From: Fusobacteriaceae bacterium
GTDB taxonomy: Bacteria; Fusobacteriota; Fusobacteriia; Fusobacteriales; Fusobacteriaceae
Direction: 5' to 3'
DNA: 38,538 nt
Assembly: GCA_031272945.1 (NCBI GenBank)
Contig: JAISST010000007.1
Coordinates: 1-38,538, forward strand
Each line of letters begins with the position of its first letter. Position 1 is the stretch's first letter. This document shows, in pieces, positions 10,436 to 20,600 of the stretch. Both the position numbers and the translations under genes were made by a program. Below the pieces are notes generated by a model that searched no databases, was not told the origin of the DNA, and saw nothing but the letters and a program-made list of their open reading frames with translations.

Positions 10436-10449
10436 AAAAAGGAGGAGGT

Positions 10450-11085
10450 ATGATTTCAAAAGAGAAGCTTGTGGCGATATTTGCGGGAGCCGCTACTGAA
10501 ATGATCCGTTCTAAAGATGAACTGACCGCGATTGACGCGAAATTTGGCGACGGGGATCATGGCATTACCATGGAAAAAATCGCCAAGGCCTTTCTCACAT
10601 CCATGGAAAAGGACCTGAAAAACGACGCGGGCGTGAAGACAATCCTAGAAAACGCGGCGGACGCTGTCATGTCCATAAACGGAGGCGCGGCCGTCCCCCT
10701 TTGGACCACTGTTTTCAGCGGCTTTGCCGAAGCTATTCCCGAGGAGAAAACGCAAATCACGGAAGAAGAATTCAGGGCAATGTTTTCATGCGCCCTTGAG
10801 TCTATAAAAGATCTCACAAAAGCAAGAATCGGAGACAAGACCTTGATGGACGCCCTGATCCCGGGGGCCGAGGCAATCATCGGCCATTCCGGAGACGATT
10901 GGAAAGAAATGTTGCGGGAAGGGGCGGAAGCGGCGGAAAAAGGAGCCGCGGCCACCAGCGGATTTGTTTCCCGCTACGGGCGGGCCAAAAACTACAAAGA
11001 GGCGACAATCGGCGCGATGGACGCAGGCGCCGTATCCATGGCGCGGTTTTTTACCGGTATGTACAATGCTTATAACGGCGGATAA
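10450..11085 (+). CDS. DhaL-type kinase subunit (dihydroxyacetone kinase family)
   Basis: AIDAKFGDGDHGITMEKI nucleotide-binding motif; RBS aaaggaggagg. Substrate not determined. Confidence 0.85.
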   Translation: MISKEKLVAIFAGAATEMIRSKDELTAIDAKFGDGDHGITMEKIAKAFLTSMEKDLKNDAGVKTILENAADAVMSINGGAAVPLWTTVFSGFAEAIPEEKTQITEEEFRAMFSCALESIKDLTKARIGDKTLMDALIPGAEAIIGHSGDDWKEMLREGAEAAEKGAAATSGFVSRYGRAKNYKEATIGAMDAGAVSMARFFTGMYNAYNGG

Positions 11086-11117
11086 CGTCGTATACTATAT
11101 CTGCAAAGGAGGGAACT

Positions 11118-12125
11118 ATGGCTATGAAAATGAAGAAATTCATCAATCAGGCGGAAACTCTGACACAGGAATTATTGGAAGGGCTGGCGCTCGCCCACGG
11201 AGATGTGGTGGAGCTGGTCGCGGGAAATCTCGTTGTGAGTAAAAGCCTGAAAGACGCCGACAGGGTGACGATCGTCACGCTGGGGGGAACCGGTCATGAA
11301 CCGGCCCTGAGCGGCTTTGTGGGAGACGGAATGCTGGATATTTCCGTAGCGGGAGACATCTTTGCCGCCCCGAATCCCCAGGCCGTCTTTGAGGCGATCA
11401 AGTTAGCGGACAAAGGAAAGGGCGTCCTGCTCCTGGTCCTGAACCACGCGGGGGACATGCTTACGGGGAATATGGCCGTAAAACTCACGGAAAAAGCGGG
11501 AATCAAAATCCGGAAAGTGGTCACCCAGGAAGACATTTCCAACGCGCCCCGCTCCAACGCCGACGACAGGCGCGGACTGGCGGGCGCCATCCCCATGTAT
11601 CACATTCTGGCGGCGGCTGCCAAAGAGGGTCGTTCTCTCGATGAAGTGGCCGATCTGGCCCAGCGTTACGCGGATTCCATGGCTACCATCGCCGTAGCGG
11701 CCCGCTGCGCTACACATCCCGCCACGGGCGCGGAATTTGGAGACCTGGGCGATACGGACATGGAGATCGGCATGGGACAGCACGGAGAAGGGGGCGGCGG
11801 AAGACAACCGCTGAAGAGCGCCAAAGAAACGGTGGAAATCGTGGCAAACGCCCTGGTGAAGGATATCCCTTTGCAAAAAGGCGACAGCGTCTTTGTGATG
11901 ATCAACGGCTCCGGCGCCACCACGCTGATGGAAATGTTTATCCTGTACAAGGATTGCGTACATTATCTCGAAAGCCTCGGGATCAAGACCGTGGCCAACA
12001 TGGTAGGGGAAATTCTCACGGTGCAGGAGCAGGCGGGCTTCCAGCTGAATATCGCCAAATGGGATGAGGAATTTCTGCGGCTCTGGAATACGCCGGCGGA
12101 ATCTTTCGCCTTCTGGAAGAAATAA
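11118..12125 (+). CDS. DhaK-type kinase subunit (dihydroxyacetone kinase family)
   Basis: GGTGHEPALSGFVGDGMLD, LNHAGDMLTGNMA, GMGQHGEGGGGRQPL: catalytic His/Asp positions of DhaK retained. RBS aaaggaggg. Confidence 0.87.
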   Translation: MAMKMKKFINQAETLTQELLEGLALAHGDVVELVAGNLVVSKSLKDADRVTIVTLGGTGHEPALSGFVGDGMLDISVAGDIFAAPNPQAVFEAIKLADKGKGVLLLVLNHAGDMLTGNMAVKLTEKAGIKIRKVVTQEDISNAPRSNADDRRGLAGAIPMYHILAAAAKEGRSLDEVADLAQRYADSMATIAVAARCATHPATGAEFGDLGDTDMEIGMGQHGEGGGGRQPLKSAKETVEIVANALVKDIPLQKGDSVFVMINGSGATTLMEMFILYKDCVHYLESLGIKTVANMVGEILTVQEQAGFQLNIAKWDEEFLRLWNTPAESFAFWKK

Positions 12126-12159
12126 TTGACTTATACTTGATTTGCACAAAGGAGGGAAT

Positions 12160-12492
12160 ATGGCTGCGACATATATGCACGTAGGAATACCCGTTACGAA
12201 TAAAAAACCCGGCATGGTCTATCAGGAAGGATTGAAAATCTGGATCAATCCCTCGGTGGACGAATATGACTACAAGATCGAATATCTGAAATTTGAGGAA
12301 GGGACCCCCTTCCCGGAAATTATGCACAAAAATCCCCATGTGGCCTATAAGGTGGATGACATGGAAAAATACCTCAAAGACGCGGACCGGGTGATTTTTG
12401 AGCCGCTCACGATAGCCCCCGGCGTGCGGATCGCCTTTGTGATCAAAGACGAAGCGATCTTCGAGCTCTATGAGGACAAGAATAACGCTTGA
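12160..12492 (+). CDS. Small VOC/glyoxalase-like protein
   Basis: Short protein beginning MAATYMHVGIPV...IAFVIKDEAIFELYED, consistent with one VOC module; RBS aaaggaggg. ORF-track start 12142 also has MHKGGN; ATG 12160 fits the RBS better. Confidence 0.6.
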   Translation: MAATYMHVGIPVTNKKPGMVYQEGLKIWINPSVDEYDYKIEYLKFEEGTPFPEIMHKNPHVAYKVDDMEKYLKDADRVIFEPLTIAPGVRIAFVIKDEAIFELYEDKNNA

Positions 12493-12506
12493 CCGGAGTC
12501 CGCCCC

Positions 12507-12534
12507 TTGACAAAGAAAAAATATATAGTATAAT
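12507..12534 (+). promoter_or_regulatory. Putative sigma70 promoter for hpf
   Basis: Consensus TTGACA - 16 nt - TATAAT. Confidence 0.75.
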
Positions 12535-12602
12535 CTTATTAAGCGGTACGGTGTGATTGATGGGATTTTCCCGTACCCGAAACACAATAAAGGGGTGGTC
12601 CT

Positions 12603-13166
12603 ATGAAATTATCGATTTACGGCAAAGACATCACGGTGACTGCAGCGATCAAAAAGTATGTGGAAACGAAAATCGGCCGGGTGGAAAAATTTCACGACGG
12701 AATCATCAATCTCGACGTATACCTCGCGGCCAAAAAAGTCAAGACAGGCAATTTTGTCAAGGTGGACGCGCTGGCATACCTTGAAGGAACTACGATCAAG
12801 TGTACGAAAGAAGACAGCGATCTCTACGCGGCTGTGGATGTGATCTCCGACATGCTGGAACGGCAGTTGCGGAAAAAGAAGGAAAAGGGGATCAAAGCAA
12901 AGCAGAGCAAGGAAAAAGTGACAAAACACCTGCACTATTATGAGGTGGCGGCGGAAACGACGGCCGACGGGCAGACAACAGAGGAAAACGACGGAAAGAA
13001 CGTTGTGAAAGTTCTTCTGCCCCCGAAGCCCATGGCTGTCGATGAAGCGATCCTGCAACTGGAGGCTATGGACAGAGTCTTCTATGCCTTTGTCAACATC
13101 CGCACAGGCAGAATGAACGTGGTGTACAAAAGAAAAGACGGCGATTACGGATATATCGAATCATAA
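12603..13166 (+). CDS. hpf: Ribosome hibernation promoting factor, long form
   Basis: N-terminal MKLSIYGKDITVTAAIKKYVETKIGRVEKF and C-terminal KPMAVDEAILQLEAMDRVFYAFVNIRTGRMNVVYKRKDGDYGYIE. Confidence 0.93.
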   Translation: MKLSIYGKDITVTAAIKKYVETKIGRVEKFHDGIINLDVYLAAKKVKTGNFVKVDALAYLEGTTIKCTKEDSDLYAAVDVISDMLERQLRKKKEKGIKAKQSKEKVTKHLHYYEVAAETTADGQTTEENDGKNVVKVLLPPKPMAVDEAILQLEAMDRVFYAFVNIRTGRMNVVYKRKDGDYGYIES

Positions 13167-13193
13167 AAAATACCCCTTCGGGGGTGTTTTTTA
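13165..13193. terminator. Probable bidirectional Rho-independent terminator
   Basis: aaaaaatacccc-ttcg-ggggtgttttttatt directly after hpf stop, between convergent genes. Confidence 0.85.
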
Positions 13194-13205
13194 TTGGCTT
13201 ATTCA

Positions 13206-14207
13206 TCAGTGAAGCGTAAAGACCGGCGTCAGTTTGCCGATGGGAACGCCTGTATCATTGAGATTGTCAGGCTCGGCAAAGGGCGCGAGACCGGCGATTT
13301 CTTCAGGGCTCAGCAGATCGAGCTGCTTCAGCGTATGCATCACGGCAGGGTAGAGCGCCCGGAAATTGCCGTCGGAGATTTTGACGGCTATTCCCATATT
13401 TTTTCCTTTGACGCCGATGCAATACAGTCCTTCGGCCCCGATTTTTCCGCAGAACCGGCCGCCTGTGGCTTTGAGAAATTCCGTACAGAAGCCGCCCGTA
13501 CCGGCGATCATTTCGGGAGCGGCGTTCATGGCGTCGAATATTTTTTCGCAGGCCGCCCGGTAATTGCTCTCCAATTGATCCGGCGCGGCGAAACGGGCGT
13601 AACCTCTGGCCATATTGAGGATGGGCATGGCGTGAACCGGTACGCTGCAACCGTCGACGCCGATCTTGATTTTATCGGCGGGGAGTGCACACATGCGGGA
13701 CATGATTTCAAGGATCTCCCGTTGCATGGGGTGATCCGGCCTGTTGTAGGCGGCAATCGGATAGCCCCTGGCGAGACAGACCGCGAGAAAGCCGCAGTGC
13801 TTGCCCGAGCAGTCGGAACAGGTCTCATCAATGATCTCATGTTCGCTCAGCTGCTTTCGCATTTGCGCGGGGTTGATGGAAAGGGGCGCGCCGCACAAAA
13901 GATCGCGGGTGGAGAGACCCAATTTTTCAAGAACCCGGTAAATCACCTGCCGGTGCATTGTTTCCCCGTAGTGGGAAGAGCACATCAGGGCAAGTTCTTC
14001 CGTACTCAGGTCAAATTTTTTGTCCGCCCCGGAAAAAATGATATTCAAAGCCTGCATCGGCTTCGCGGCGGAACGGATATAGGTCACAAGCTCCGGCGAG
14101 CCCGCCGAGGCAAGCACTTTTCCGTCGCCGTCCGCCACAACTACACAACCCCTGTGCCGTGATTCCACGACTTCCCCTCTTGTCACTTCCACAAGCGTTT
14201 CATCCAT
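13206..14207 (-). CDS. Asparaginase II family protein
   Basis: VESRHRGCVVVADGDGKVLASAGSPE, TCSDCSGKHCGFLAVC, GVDGCSVPVHAMPI; RBS aaaggag. Confidence 0.83.
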   Translation of the reverse strand: MDETLVEVTRGEVVESRHRGCVVVADGDGKVLASAGSPELVTYIRSAAKPMQALNIIFSGADKKFDLSTEELALMCSSHYGETMHRQVIYRVLEKLGLSTRDLLCGAPLSINPAQMRKQLSEHEIIDETCSDCSGKHCGFLAVCLARGYPIAAYNRPDHPMQREILEIMSRMCALPADKIKIGVDGCSVPVHAMPILNMARGYARFAAPDQLESNYRAACEKIFDAMNAAPEMIAGTGGFCTEFLKATGGRFCGKIGAEGLYCIGVKGKNMGIAVKISDGNFRALYPAVMHTLKQLDLLSPEEIAGLAPFAEPDNLNDTGVPIGKLTPVFTLH

Positions 14208-14288
14208 GCCGCATCTCCTTTGAATCGTAGTCGTCTCGTATCATTTCCTTTGGATTTTCAAAACGCCATCAGAACCCCTTTTCAGCCC

Positions 14289-14942
14289 TTACTCGCGACG
14301 CCGCAATTCTTCCGCCACATCTTCCCAGCTTACGCCTTGTTGCGCCATCAGCACGGTCAGATGATAAAGGAGATCCGCCGTTTCCATCCGGATCTGATTT
14401 TTGTCCGCGTTTTTGGCCGCTATGATGGTTTCGGCGGCTTCTTCCCCCACTTTTTTCAGGATTTTATCGAGCCCTTTCTCCAAAAGATAATTTGTGTAAG
14501 ATCCCTCCACGGGGTTTTCCATACGATCCTTTATTTTTCCCTCCAGTCTCTCGAGCATGGGATCCGGGGCGCCTTCATTGGAATTTTGACGATCGGACGC
14601 TTCCGGCAATTCCGAGATTTCTCTGTAAAAACAGGTCTTGTGTCCCGTATGACAGGAGATGCCTCCCGCTTGCTCAATCTGGATCAGGAGACAGTCTCCG
14701 TCGCAATCGATTTCCATTTTCCTGAGATATTGAAAATGTCCCGACGTCTCTCCCTTGACCCACAATTCCTGCCGGGAACGTGAAAAATAGCAAACCGTTC
14801 CCGTGGCCAGCGTCTTTTCAAGGGCTTCCCGGTTCATCCAGGCCATCATGCGCACATGCTTCGAGTGATAATCCTGGGCGATGACCGGGACAAGTCCTTT
14901 TTCATCAAATTTTACGATTTTCAGCAATTCCTCTTTTGTCAT
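14289..14942 (-). CDS. hisI: Bifunctional phosphoribosyl-AMP cyclohydrolase / phosphoribosyl-ATP pyrophosphatase
   Basis: HisI part ([55 protein letters not shown]) fused to HisE part ([16 protein letters not shown]). Confidence 0.94.
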   Translation of the reverse strand: MTKEELLKIVKFDEKGLVPVIAQDYHSKHVRMMAWMNREALEKTLATGTVCYFSRSRQELWVKGETSGHFQYLRKMEIDCDGDCLLIQIEQAGGISCHTGHKTCFYREISELPEASDRQNSNEGAPDPMLERLEGKIKDRMENPVEGSYTNYLLEKGLDKILKKVGEEAAETIIAAKNADKNQIRMETADLLYHLTVLMAQQGVSWEDVAEELRRRE

Positions 14943-14952
14943 TTCTTACTCC

Positions 14953-15711
14953 CTAACTGAGCCGGACCGGAATTCCCTCCCGATCCAGATATTGCTTCAA
15001 ATCCAGGATATCCATTTCCCGGAAATGAAAGAGACTGGCGGCAAGCGCGGCGTCCGCGAGTCCGTCCCGGAATACATCCCGGAAATGCTCCATATTTCCG
15101 GCGCCGCCGCTGGCGATGACCGGAATCCGGACTTCCTCCCCGATGGCTTTCGTCAACCGGATTTCATAGCCGTTTTTCGTACCGTCTGTATCCATGGATG
15201 TGAGGAGAATTTCGCCTCCGCCCAATTCTTCCGCTTCCTTCGCCCATTTGACGGCGTCTTTTCCCGTGGGGGTCCTTCCGCCGTTGATGTAGACTTCATA
15301 ATAATTCCCGTTCCACTTGGCGTCGATGGCGACAACGATGCACTGGCTTCCGAAACGCAGACTGCTTTTCCGGATCAGTTCGGGGTCCTTGACCGCGGCC
15401 GTATTGAGAGAAATCTTATCGGCCCCCGCGTTCAAAACTTCCCTGATATTTTCGATGTTTCGAATGCCGCCCCCTACGGTCAGCGGAATGAATACCTCCC
15501 GCGCCGCCCGGCGGATGACGTCGATCAAAATTCCCCTGTTGTCGGAAGATGCCGTAATATCCAGAAATACCACTTCGTCGGCCAGAGAATTGTTGTAGGC
15601 CTTCGCCACTTCCACAGGGTCGCCGGCATCGATCAGGTTTACAAAATTGACTCCTTTTACCACGCGCCCATTTTTGATGTCCAGGCAGGGAATAATTCTT
15701 TTTCCAAGCAT
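14953..15711 (-). CDS. hisF: Imidazole glycerol phosphate synthase cyclase subunit
   Basis: [23 protein letters not shown]...[24 protein letters not shown]. Confidence 0.95.
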   Translation of the reverse strand: MLGKRIIPCLDIKNGRVVKGVNFVNLIDAGDPVEVAKAYNNSLADEVVFLDITASSDNRGILIDVIRRAAREVFIPLTVGGGIRNIENIREVLNAGADKISLNTAAVKDPELIRKSSLRFGSQCIVVAIDAKWNGNYYEVYINGGRTPTGKDAVKWAKEAEELGGGEILLTSMDTDGTKNGYEIRLTKAIGEEVRIPVIASGGAGNMEHFRDVFRDGLADAALAASLFHFREMDILDLKQYLDREGIPVRLS

Positions 15712-15783
15712 ATCTTGAACCCCCTTGATAAACTCAAAAGTTAATTCCTTATGGATCTCCCGGAAATCGGGAGAGGCTTGCTG

Positions 15784-16491
15784 TCATACCGCCAACGCTT
15801 CTTTCAAATCAATCGTCCCCGTATAGAGAGCTTTTCCGATAATGGCGCCGACACAACCGGCTTCTTTCAGGGCAAGGAGATCGGCAAGGGAAGTAACGCC
15901 TCCGGAAGCTGTGATTTGTACGCCGGTATCAATCATACCCTTGATTTCAGGCAGATTGATCCCCGTGAGCGCCCCGTCCTTGGCGATATCCGTATAAATA
16001 ATTTCCCGTACGCCGAATTTCTGTAATGTGTAGGAATAATCCGCCGCGCGCAGATCCGTTATTTCTTTCCAGCCGCTGATGGCGACCATTCCGCCCAAGG
16101 CGTCAATCCCCGCGATAATTTTTTCAGGGCCGTAGACGTCCACAAGGGATTTCAGAACCTCGACTCGACTGACGGCGACGCTGCCCAATATAACCCGCGC
16201 AACACCCAGATCCAGCCATTTCTTGGCGGCCTCAAAAGAGCGAATGCCGCCGCCTAATTCCACCCGGAGCTTTGTCTCGCCGATTATCTTCCGAACAAGC
16301 TCCTCATTTTTTACATTGCCTTTCAGCGCTCCATCCAAATCCACCAGGTGCAAATATTCCGCCCCCGCCTCCTCGAAGGCTTTGGCAACGGCCAAGGGGT
16401 TGTCGCTGTATTCCGTGACGCGGTCGTAGTCTCCCCGGTAAAGTCTCACGCATTTTCCCGCAATCAAGTCTATGGACGGTATGATCTTCAT
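15784..16491 (-). CDS. hisA: Phosphoribosylformimino-5-aminoimidazole carboxamide ribotide isomerase
   Basis: MKIIPSIDLIAGKCVRLYRGDYDRVTEYSDNPLAVAKAFEEAGAEYLHLVDLDGALKG. Confidence 0.95.
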   Translation of the reverse strand: MKIIPSIDLIAGKCVRLYRGDYDRVTEYSDNPLAVAKAFEEAGAEYLHLVDLDGALKGNVKNEELVRKIIGETKLRVELGGGIRSFEAAKKWLDLGVARVILGSVAVSRVEVLKSLVDVYGPEKIIAGIDALGGMVAISGWKEITDLRAADYSYTLQKFGVREIIYTDIAKDGALTGINLPEIKGMIDTGVQITASGGVTSLADLLALKEAGCVGAIIGKALYTGTIDLKEALAV

Positions 16492-17087
16492 CGCATATCA
16501 CCGAAGTTTTTCAGAATCTGCAACCCTGCTTTTCCGCTTTTTTCCGGATGAAATTGGACGCCGAAAATATTGTCCTTTTCGATACTGACGGGGAATTTGA
16601 CCCCGTATTCCGTATAGCAACTCACAAAATCCGCAGCGGAGTCCAGGTAGTAGGAATGGACAAAATACACGTACTGCCCGGTGTTCACCCCTTTAAACAA
16701 TCGCGAATCAAAGGCTTTCCACAGGGAATTCCAACCCACGTGGGGGATTTTCAAGGGGACGTCCAATTTTTTGATTTCCCCCGGAAGCAGGCCCAGACCA
16801 TCATATTCACCAAATTCCCAGCTTTTTTCAAACAGGAGCTGATAGCCGAGGCAGATCCCCAACAGCGGTTTTCCATCGGCGACGATTTTCCCGATCAAGC
16901 TGTCGTAGCCGCCTTCCCGCAGCGTCGCGATGGCGTCGGCAAAAGCGCCCACCCCCGGGAGGATTACTCTGTCCGCCGAGGCAATTTCTTCTTTGTCCGC
17001 GGTGATTTTGTTTTCCAGGCCCAAATAATCCAGCGCGTTTTTTACGCTGCTCAGATTTCCCATTCCGTAATCGATTATGGCGATCAT
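16488..17087 (-). CDS. hisH: Imidazole glycerol phosphate synthase glutaminase subunit
   Basis: IDYGMGNLSSVKNAL, PLLGICLGYQLLFE, GVQFHPEKSG. Confidence 0.95.
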   Translation of the reverse strand: MIAIIDYGMGNLSSVKNALDYLGLENKITADKEEIASADRVILPGVGAFADAIATLREGGYDSLIGKIVADGKPLLGICLGYQLLFEKSWEFGEYDGLGLLPGEIKKLDVPLKIPHVGWNSLWKAFDSRLFKGVNTGQYVYFVHSYYLDSAADFVSCYTEYGVKFPVSIEKDNIFGVQFHPEKSGKAGLQILKNFGDMR

Positions 17088-17668
17088 AATACCCCCTTCG
17101 TAGATAGAATATCAGTATTTTGTGTCCGGGATACCGCATCTTTCAGCGCCCTTCCGAAACTTTTGAACATGGCTTCGGCAATATGATGGTTGTTCACGCC
17201 CCGATAAACGAGAATATGGATGTTGATTCCGGCGTTTGCCGCCGTCGCTCTAAAGAATTCCGGAATCATTTCCACGTCCAATTCTCCGATTTTCGCAGTG
17301 GTAAAGGGATTGTCCACATAGGCGCCCGCCCGATTGCAGCAATCAATGGCGCAAAGAGCCAGGGCCTCATCCATGGGGACAAGAGCGGATCCGTAGCGGC
17401 AGATGCCTGAAAAATCCCCAAGGGCGGCGCGTAACGCCTGACCCAGAGCAATCCCCACGTCTTCCGCCGTATGATGACAATCCACATGGAGATCTCCTTT
17501 CGCTTCGATCACAAGCCCTAAATTGCCGTGTCTGGCTACCTGGGAAAGCATGTGATCAAAAAAACCGACGCCTGTATTTATTGCGGAGTCGCCCCCGTCC
17601 AGAGACAACTCCACCCGTATGGCCGTTTCTTTTGTATTTCGTTCGATTTTACCCTGTCGTGTGTTCAT
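17084..17668 (-). CDS. hisB: Imidazoleglycerol-phosphate dehydratase (monofunctional)
   Basis: TGVGFFDHMLSQVARHG, DCHHTAEDVGIALGQAL, NNHHIAEAMFKSFGRAL; no phosphatase domain. Confidence 0.95.
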   Translation of the reverse strand: MNTRQGKIERNTKETAIRVELSLDGGDSAINTGVGFFDHMLSQVARHGNLGLVIEAKGDLHVDCHHTAEDVGIALGQALRAALGDFSGICRYGSALVPMDEALALCAIDCCNRAGAYVDNPFTTAKIGELDVEMIPEFFRATAANAGINIHILVYRGVNNHHIAEAMFKSFGRALKDAVSRTQNTDILSTKGVL

Positions 17669-18702
17669 GATATCTTCTCCTGAGATCGTTCTTCTTTGAG
17701 TATTTGTAAAAATATATCCATTTCTTCTTTCGTCCCGACGGTCACCCGGGTGTAGTCTCCGAGATAGCGTAAATAAACATGGTTCTCCTGCATTTTCGCC
17801 TTCTGTTCCGGAGACAGAACCATATACAGAAAATTCGTATGAGAGGGCCAGACTTCGATTCCCAGGAATTTCAATTCCTTATACAGATATTCCCGGAGCG
17901 CGATGGTCTCTTTGATTTTCTCCCGGTAGAGCCGGTGGTTGTCCATGGCGCAGGCGGCGATCTCCTGGGAGATGGTATTCATAATATAAGGAGACCGGAC
18001 CGTATCGATCATTTCAATGATCTCCCGATCCGCTATGGCGTAGCCGAAACGGATGGACGCCAGGGCGTAGGCCTTTGAAAATGTCCGCAGCACGCAAAGA
18101 TTGGCGTATTTTTCAATCAGCGGAATACAGGAGTCGTTGAAGAAATCCTCATAGGCCTCGTCCACAGCCACGATCCCCTGCCTCAGGGAAATGACTTTTT
18201 CAAGTTCCCCGGAACTTACGGCGGATCCCGTGGGATTGTTCGGATTGCAAAGAAATGTCACAATGGGTTTTTCTTTGAGGACCGCCTCCCTGACGCGCCC
18301 GATATCACAGGTGAAATCCTCATTCAACGGGATTTTTACAAATTCCCCCTCATTGATCTTCGTCAGCAGGGCGTACATGGAAAAGGAAGGATCCAGCGAA
18401 AGCACTTTTTTCGACGAGGCCGTGGACCGGAGCAGAATATCCAGAAGATCGTCGGATCCGACCCCTACGGCCACATTTTTTTCCGAAACCCCGTACCGAC
18501 GGGCGATGGCTTTTTTGACCTTTTCGCAGGAATCATCGGGATAGCGATTCAGATTGTGCACCATGATATAATTGGAAATGTATTTTTTGATTTCATAGGG
18601 CGTATCGTAAAAGGCCTCGTTGGCGTTGAGATAAATCCCTTCGTCATGCCCCGTCGGCGTATAGGGAATTAAATCCTTGAACTGTTCTTTCAGATATTTC
18701 AT
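17665..18702 (-). CDS. hisC: Histidinol-phosphate aminotransferase
   Basis: Fold-type I PLP enzyme: YLNANEAFYD, VGVGSDDLLDILLR, CNPNNPTGSA, RTFSKAYALASIRFGYA; in his operon. Confidence 0.93.
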   Translation of the reverse strand: MKYLKEQFKDLIPYTPTGHDEGIYLNANEAFYDTPYEIKKYISNYIMVHNLNRYPDDSCEKVKKAIARRYGVSEKNVAVGVGSDDLLDILLRSTASSKKVLSLDPSFSMYALLTKINEGEFVKIPLNEDFTCDIGRVREAVLKEKPIVTFLCNPNNPTGSAVSSGELEKVISLRQGIVAVDEAYEDFFNDSCIPLIEKYANLCVLRTFSKAYALASIRFGYAIADREIIEMIDTVRSPYIMNTISQEIAACAMDNHRLYREKIKETIALREYLYKELKFLGIEVWPSHTNFLYMVLSPEQKAKMQENHVYLRYLGDYTRVTVGTKEEMDIFLQILKEERSQEKIS

Positions 18703-19976
18703 AGCAACCTCTCCCTGACGGAGCGGGCGTGCCCGTCCAGTCCCTCTTCTTCCGCGAAGGCCTCCACTTTTTCAGCCAAAGACCGAAAGGCGGCTTCGGG
18801 AAAAGAAATCACGCTTGTTCTTTTGAGAAAATCCTGCGCGCTCAGCGGAGAAAAGAAGCGCGCGGTCCCGTTTGTGGGCAGTACATGGTTCGATCCCGCC
18901 AGATAATCTCCGAGGGCTTCCGGCGTATAATGGCCCAGAAATATGGCGCCTGCGTTTCGTATATGAGGAAGCAGGGAAAAGGGATCGGCAACGGCCAGTT
19001 CCAAATGTTCGGGAGCAATCCGGTTTGCGATTTCGACCGCTTCTTCTATATCTTTTACCAAGAGGATTCCGCAATATTTTTGTAAGGAACTCCGCAGGAT
19101 TTCCTTGCGGGAAAGGAGGGAAAAAAGCCGCTCGATTTCTTTGCGGGCGCTTTCCGCCAGTTCTTTGCTGTCTGTGATCAAAATGCCGCTGGCCAGGGGA
19201 TCGTGCTCCGCCTGGCTCAGAAGATCCGCCGCCACGAAATTGGGGCGGGCGCTATGATCGGCAATGATGAGAATCTCGCTGGGTCCGGCGATGGAATCAA
19301 TTCCTGCAAGACCGAATACTTCCTTTTTGGCCAAAGCGACGTAGATATTCCCGGGACCGACGATTTTATCGACCTTGGGCACGCTCTCCGTACCATAGGC
19401 CATGGCCGCGATGGCCTGGGCCCCTCCGATCTTGTACACTTCCGAGACGCCCGCCGCGTAGGCCGCCCCTAAAACGGTCCCGTTAGGCTTTCCTTCCGGC
19501 AGCGGCGTCGCCAGGAGGATCTCTTTCACGCCCGCCACGACGGCGGGGAGGGCGTTCATCAATACGCTGGAGGGATACGCGGCTCTTCCGCCGGGGGCAT
19601 AGAGCCCCACCCTTTCCAAAGGCTGCACTCTGGTTCCCAGAAATCCGCCGCCAGGTTCCGTCATAAACCAGGAATTTTGCAATTCCCGCCTTTGAAAACG
19701 GCAAATGCGTTCTTTCGCCAGCAATAGAATCTCCTTCAAATGCGGGTCCAGCGTCTCATAGGCCTCCCGCAACTCGTCCCGGGTAAATTTCAGATTCCCC
19801 GGATGGATATCCCAATGGTCAAACTGTTTCGTGTAAGAAAAAAGCGCGGCGTCTCCGTGAAGAGCTACATTTTGGACGATTTCCCGGACGGTCTTCGCAT
19901 GGGCTTCGTTGTCGGATCCAGCCCTTTCCCGCAGTCTTTTCAGAAAAGGTTCGTAATCCTCAATGATTTCAATCAT
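18699..19976 (-). CDS. hisD: Histidinol dehydrogenase
   Basis: PLERVGLYAPGGRAAYPSSVLMNALPAVVAGV, VDKIVGPGNIYVALAKKEVFGLAGIDSIAGPSE, SNHVLPTNGTARFFSPLSAQDF. Confidence 0.96.
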   Translation of the reverse strand: MIEIIEDYEPFLKRLRERAGSDNEAHAKTVREIVQNVALHGDAALFSYTKQFDHWDIHPGNLKFTRDELREAYETLDPHLKEILLLAKERICRFQRRELQNSWFMTEPGGGFLGTRVQPLERVGLYAPGGRAAYPSSVLMNALPAVVAGVKEILLATPLPEGKPNGTVLGAAYAAGVSEVYKIGGAQAIAAMAYGTESVPKVDKIVGPGNIYVALAKKEVFGLAGIDSIAGPSEILIIADHSARPNFVAADLLSQAEHDPLASGILITDSKELAESARKEIERLFSLLSRKEILRSSLQKYCGILLVKDIEEAVEIANRIAPEHLELAVADPFSLLPHIRNAGAIFLGHYTPEALGDYLAGSNHVLPTNGTARFFSPLSAQDFLKRTSVISFPEAAFRSLAEKVEAFAEEEGLDGHARSVRERLL

Positions 19977-20596
19977 TTTATTCCCTCACATTCCCTGACG
20001 TTTTTCAGATTATTGATCAATTTCCAGATCGCTTCATGTTTCACATTGAGACTGGCTTTGTTGACAATGACCCGGGCCGAAATATCACAGATTTTCTCAA
20101 GGACGTAGAGATTGTTTTCCTCAAGGGTTCTGCCGCTTTCGACGATATCGACGATGACGTCGGCCAGCCCCACGATACAGCCCAGCTCAACGGATCCGTT
20201 CAGCTTGATGATTTCCGCCTTCTGGTTTCTTTTATCGAAATAATCCTTGGCGATGTTGGGATATTTTGTGGCAACCCGGACAAAATCGTAATTCTTGATC
20301 TCTTTGTTGCCCGCCACGGCCATAATGCAGCGGCCGATACCCAAATCCAGGATTTCATACACGTTTCTCTTTTCCTCGAGGATCGTATCCTTTCCGGCGA
20401 TCCCGACGTCGGCCGCCCCGTATTCCACGTAAGTCGGTACATCTCCGGGCTTTGAGAGGAAAAACGTATTCGTACCGCACTGAAACACCAGTTTTCTTGA
20501 ATTGTCTATGTTGGTCTTCAGACCGATCTTATCGAAAAGGGCGACGGCATCATCCGTCAGTCTGCCTTTGGATAAGGAAAATGTCAAATTCTCCAT
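19973..20596 (-). CDS. hisG: ATP phosphoribosyltransferase, short catalytic form
   Basis: FSLSKGRLTDDAVALFDKIG; 207 aa short form, consistent with adjacent HisZ. Confidence 0.94.
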   Translation of the reverse strand: MENLTFSLSKGRLTDDAVALFDKIGLKTNIDNSRKLVFQCGTNTFFLSKPGDVPTYVEYGAADVGIAGKDTILEEKRNVYEILDLGIGRCIMAVAGNKEIKNYDFVRVATKYPNIAKDYFDKRNQKAEIIKLNGSVELGCIVGLADVIVDIVESGRTLEENNLYVLEKICDISARVIVNKASLNVKHEAIWKLINNLKNVRECEGIK

Positions 20597-20600
20597 TCAT

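Noticed and set aside
13194-14162. 322-aa + strand ORF opposite the asparaginase II gene
   Set aside because: Antisense to a conserved family member; begins inside the terminator region; no domain recognised.
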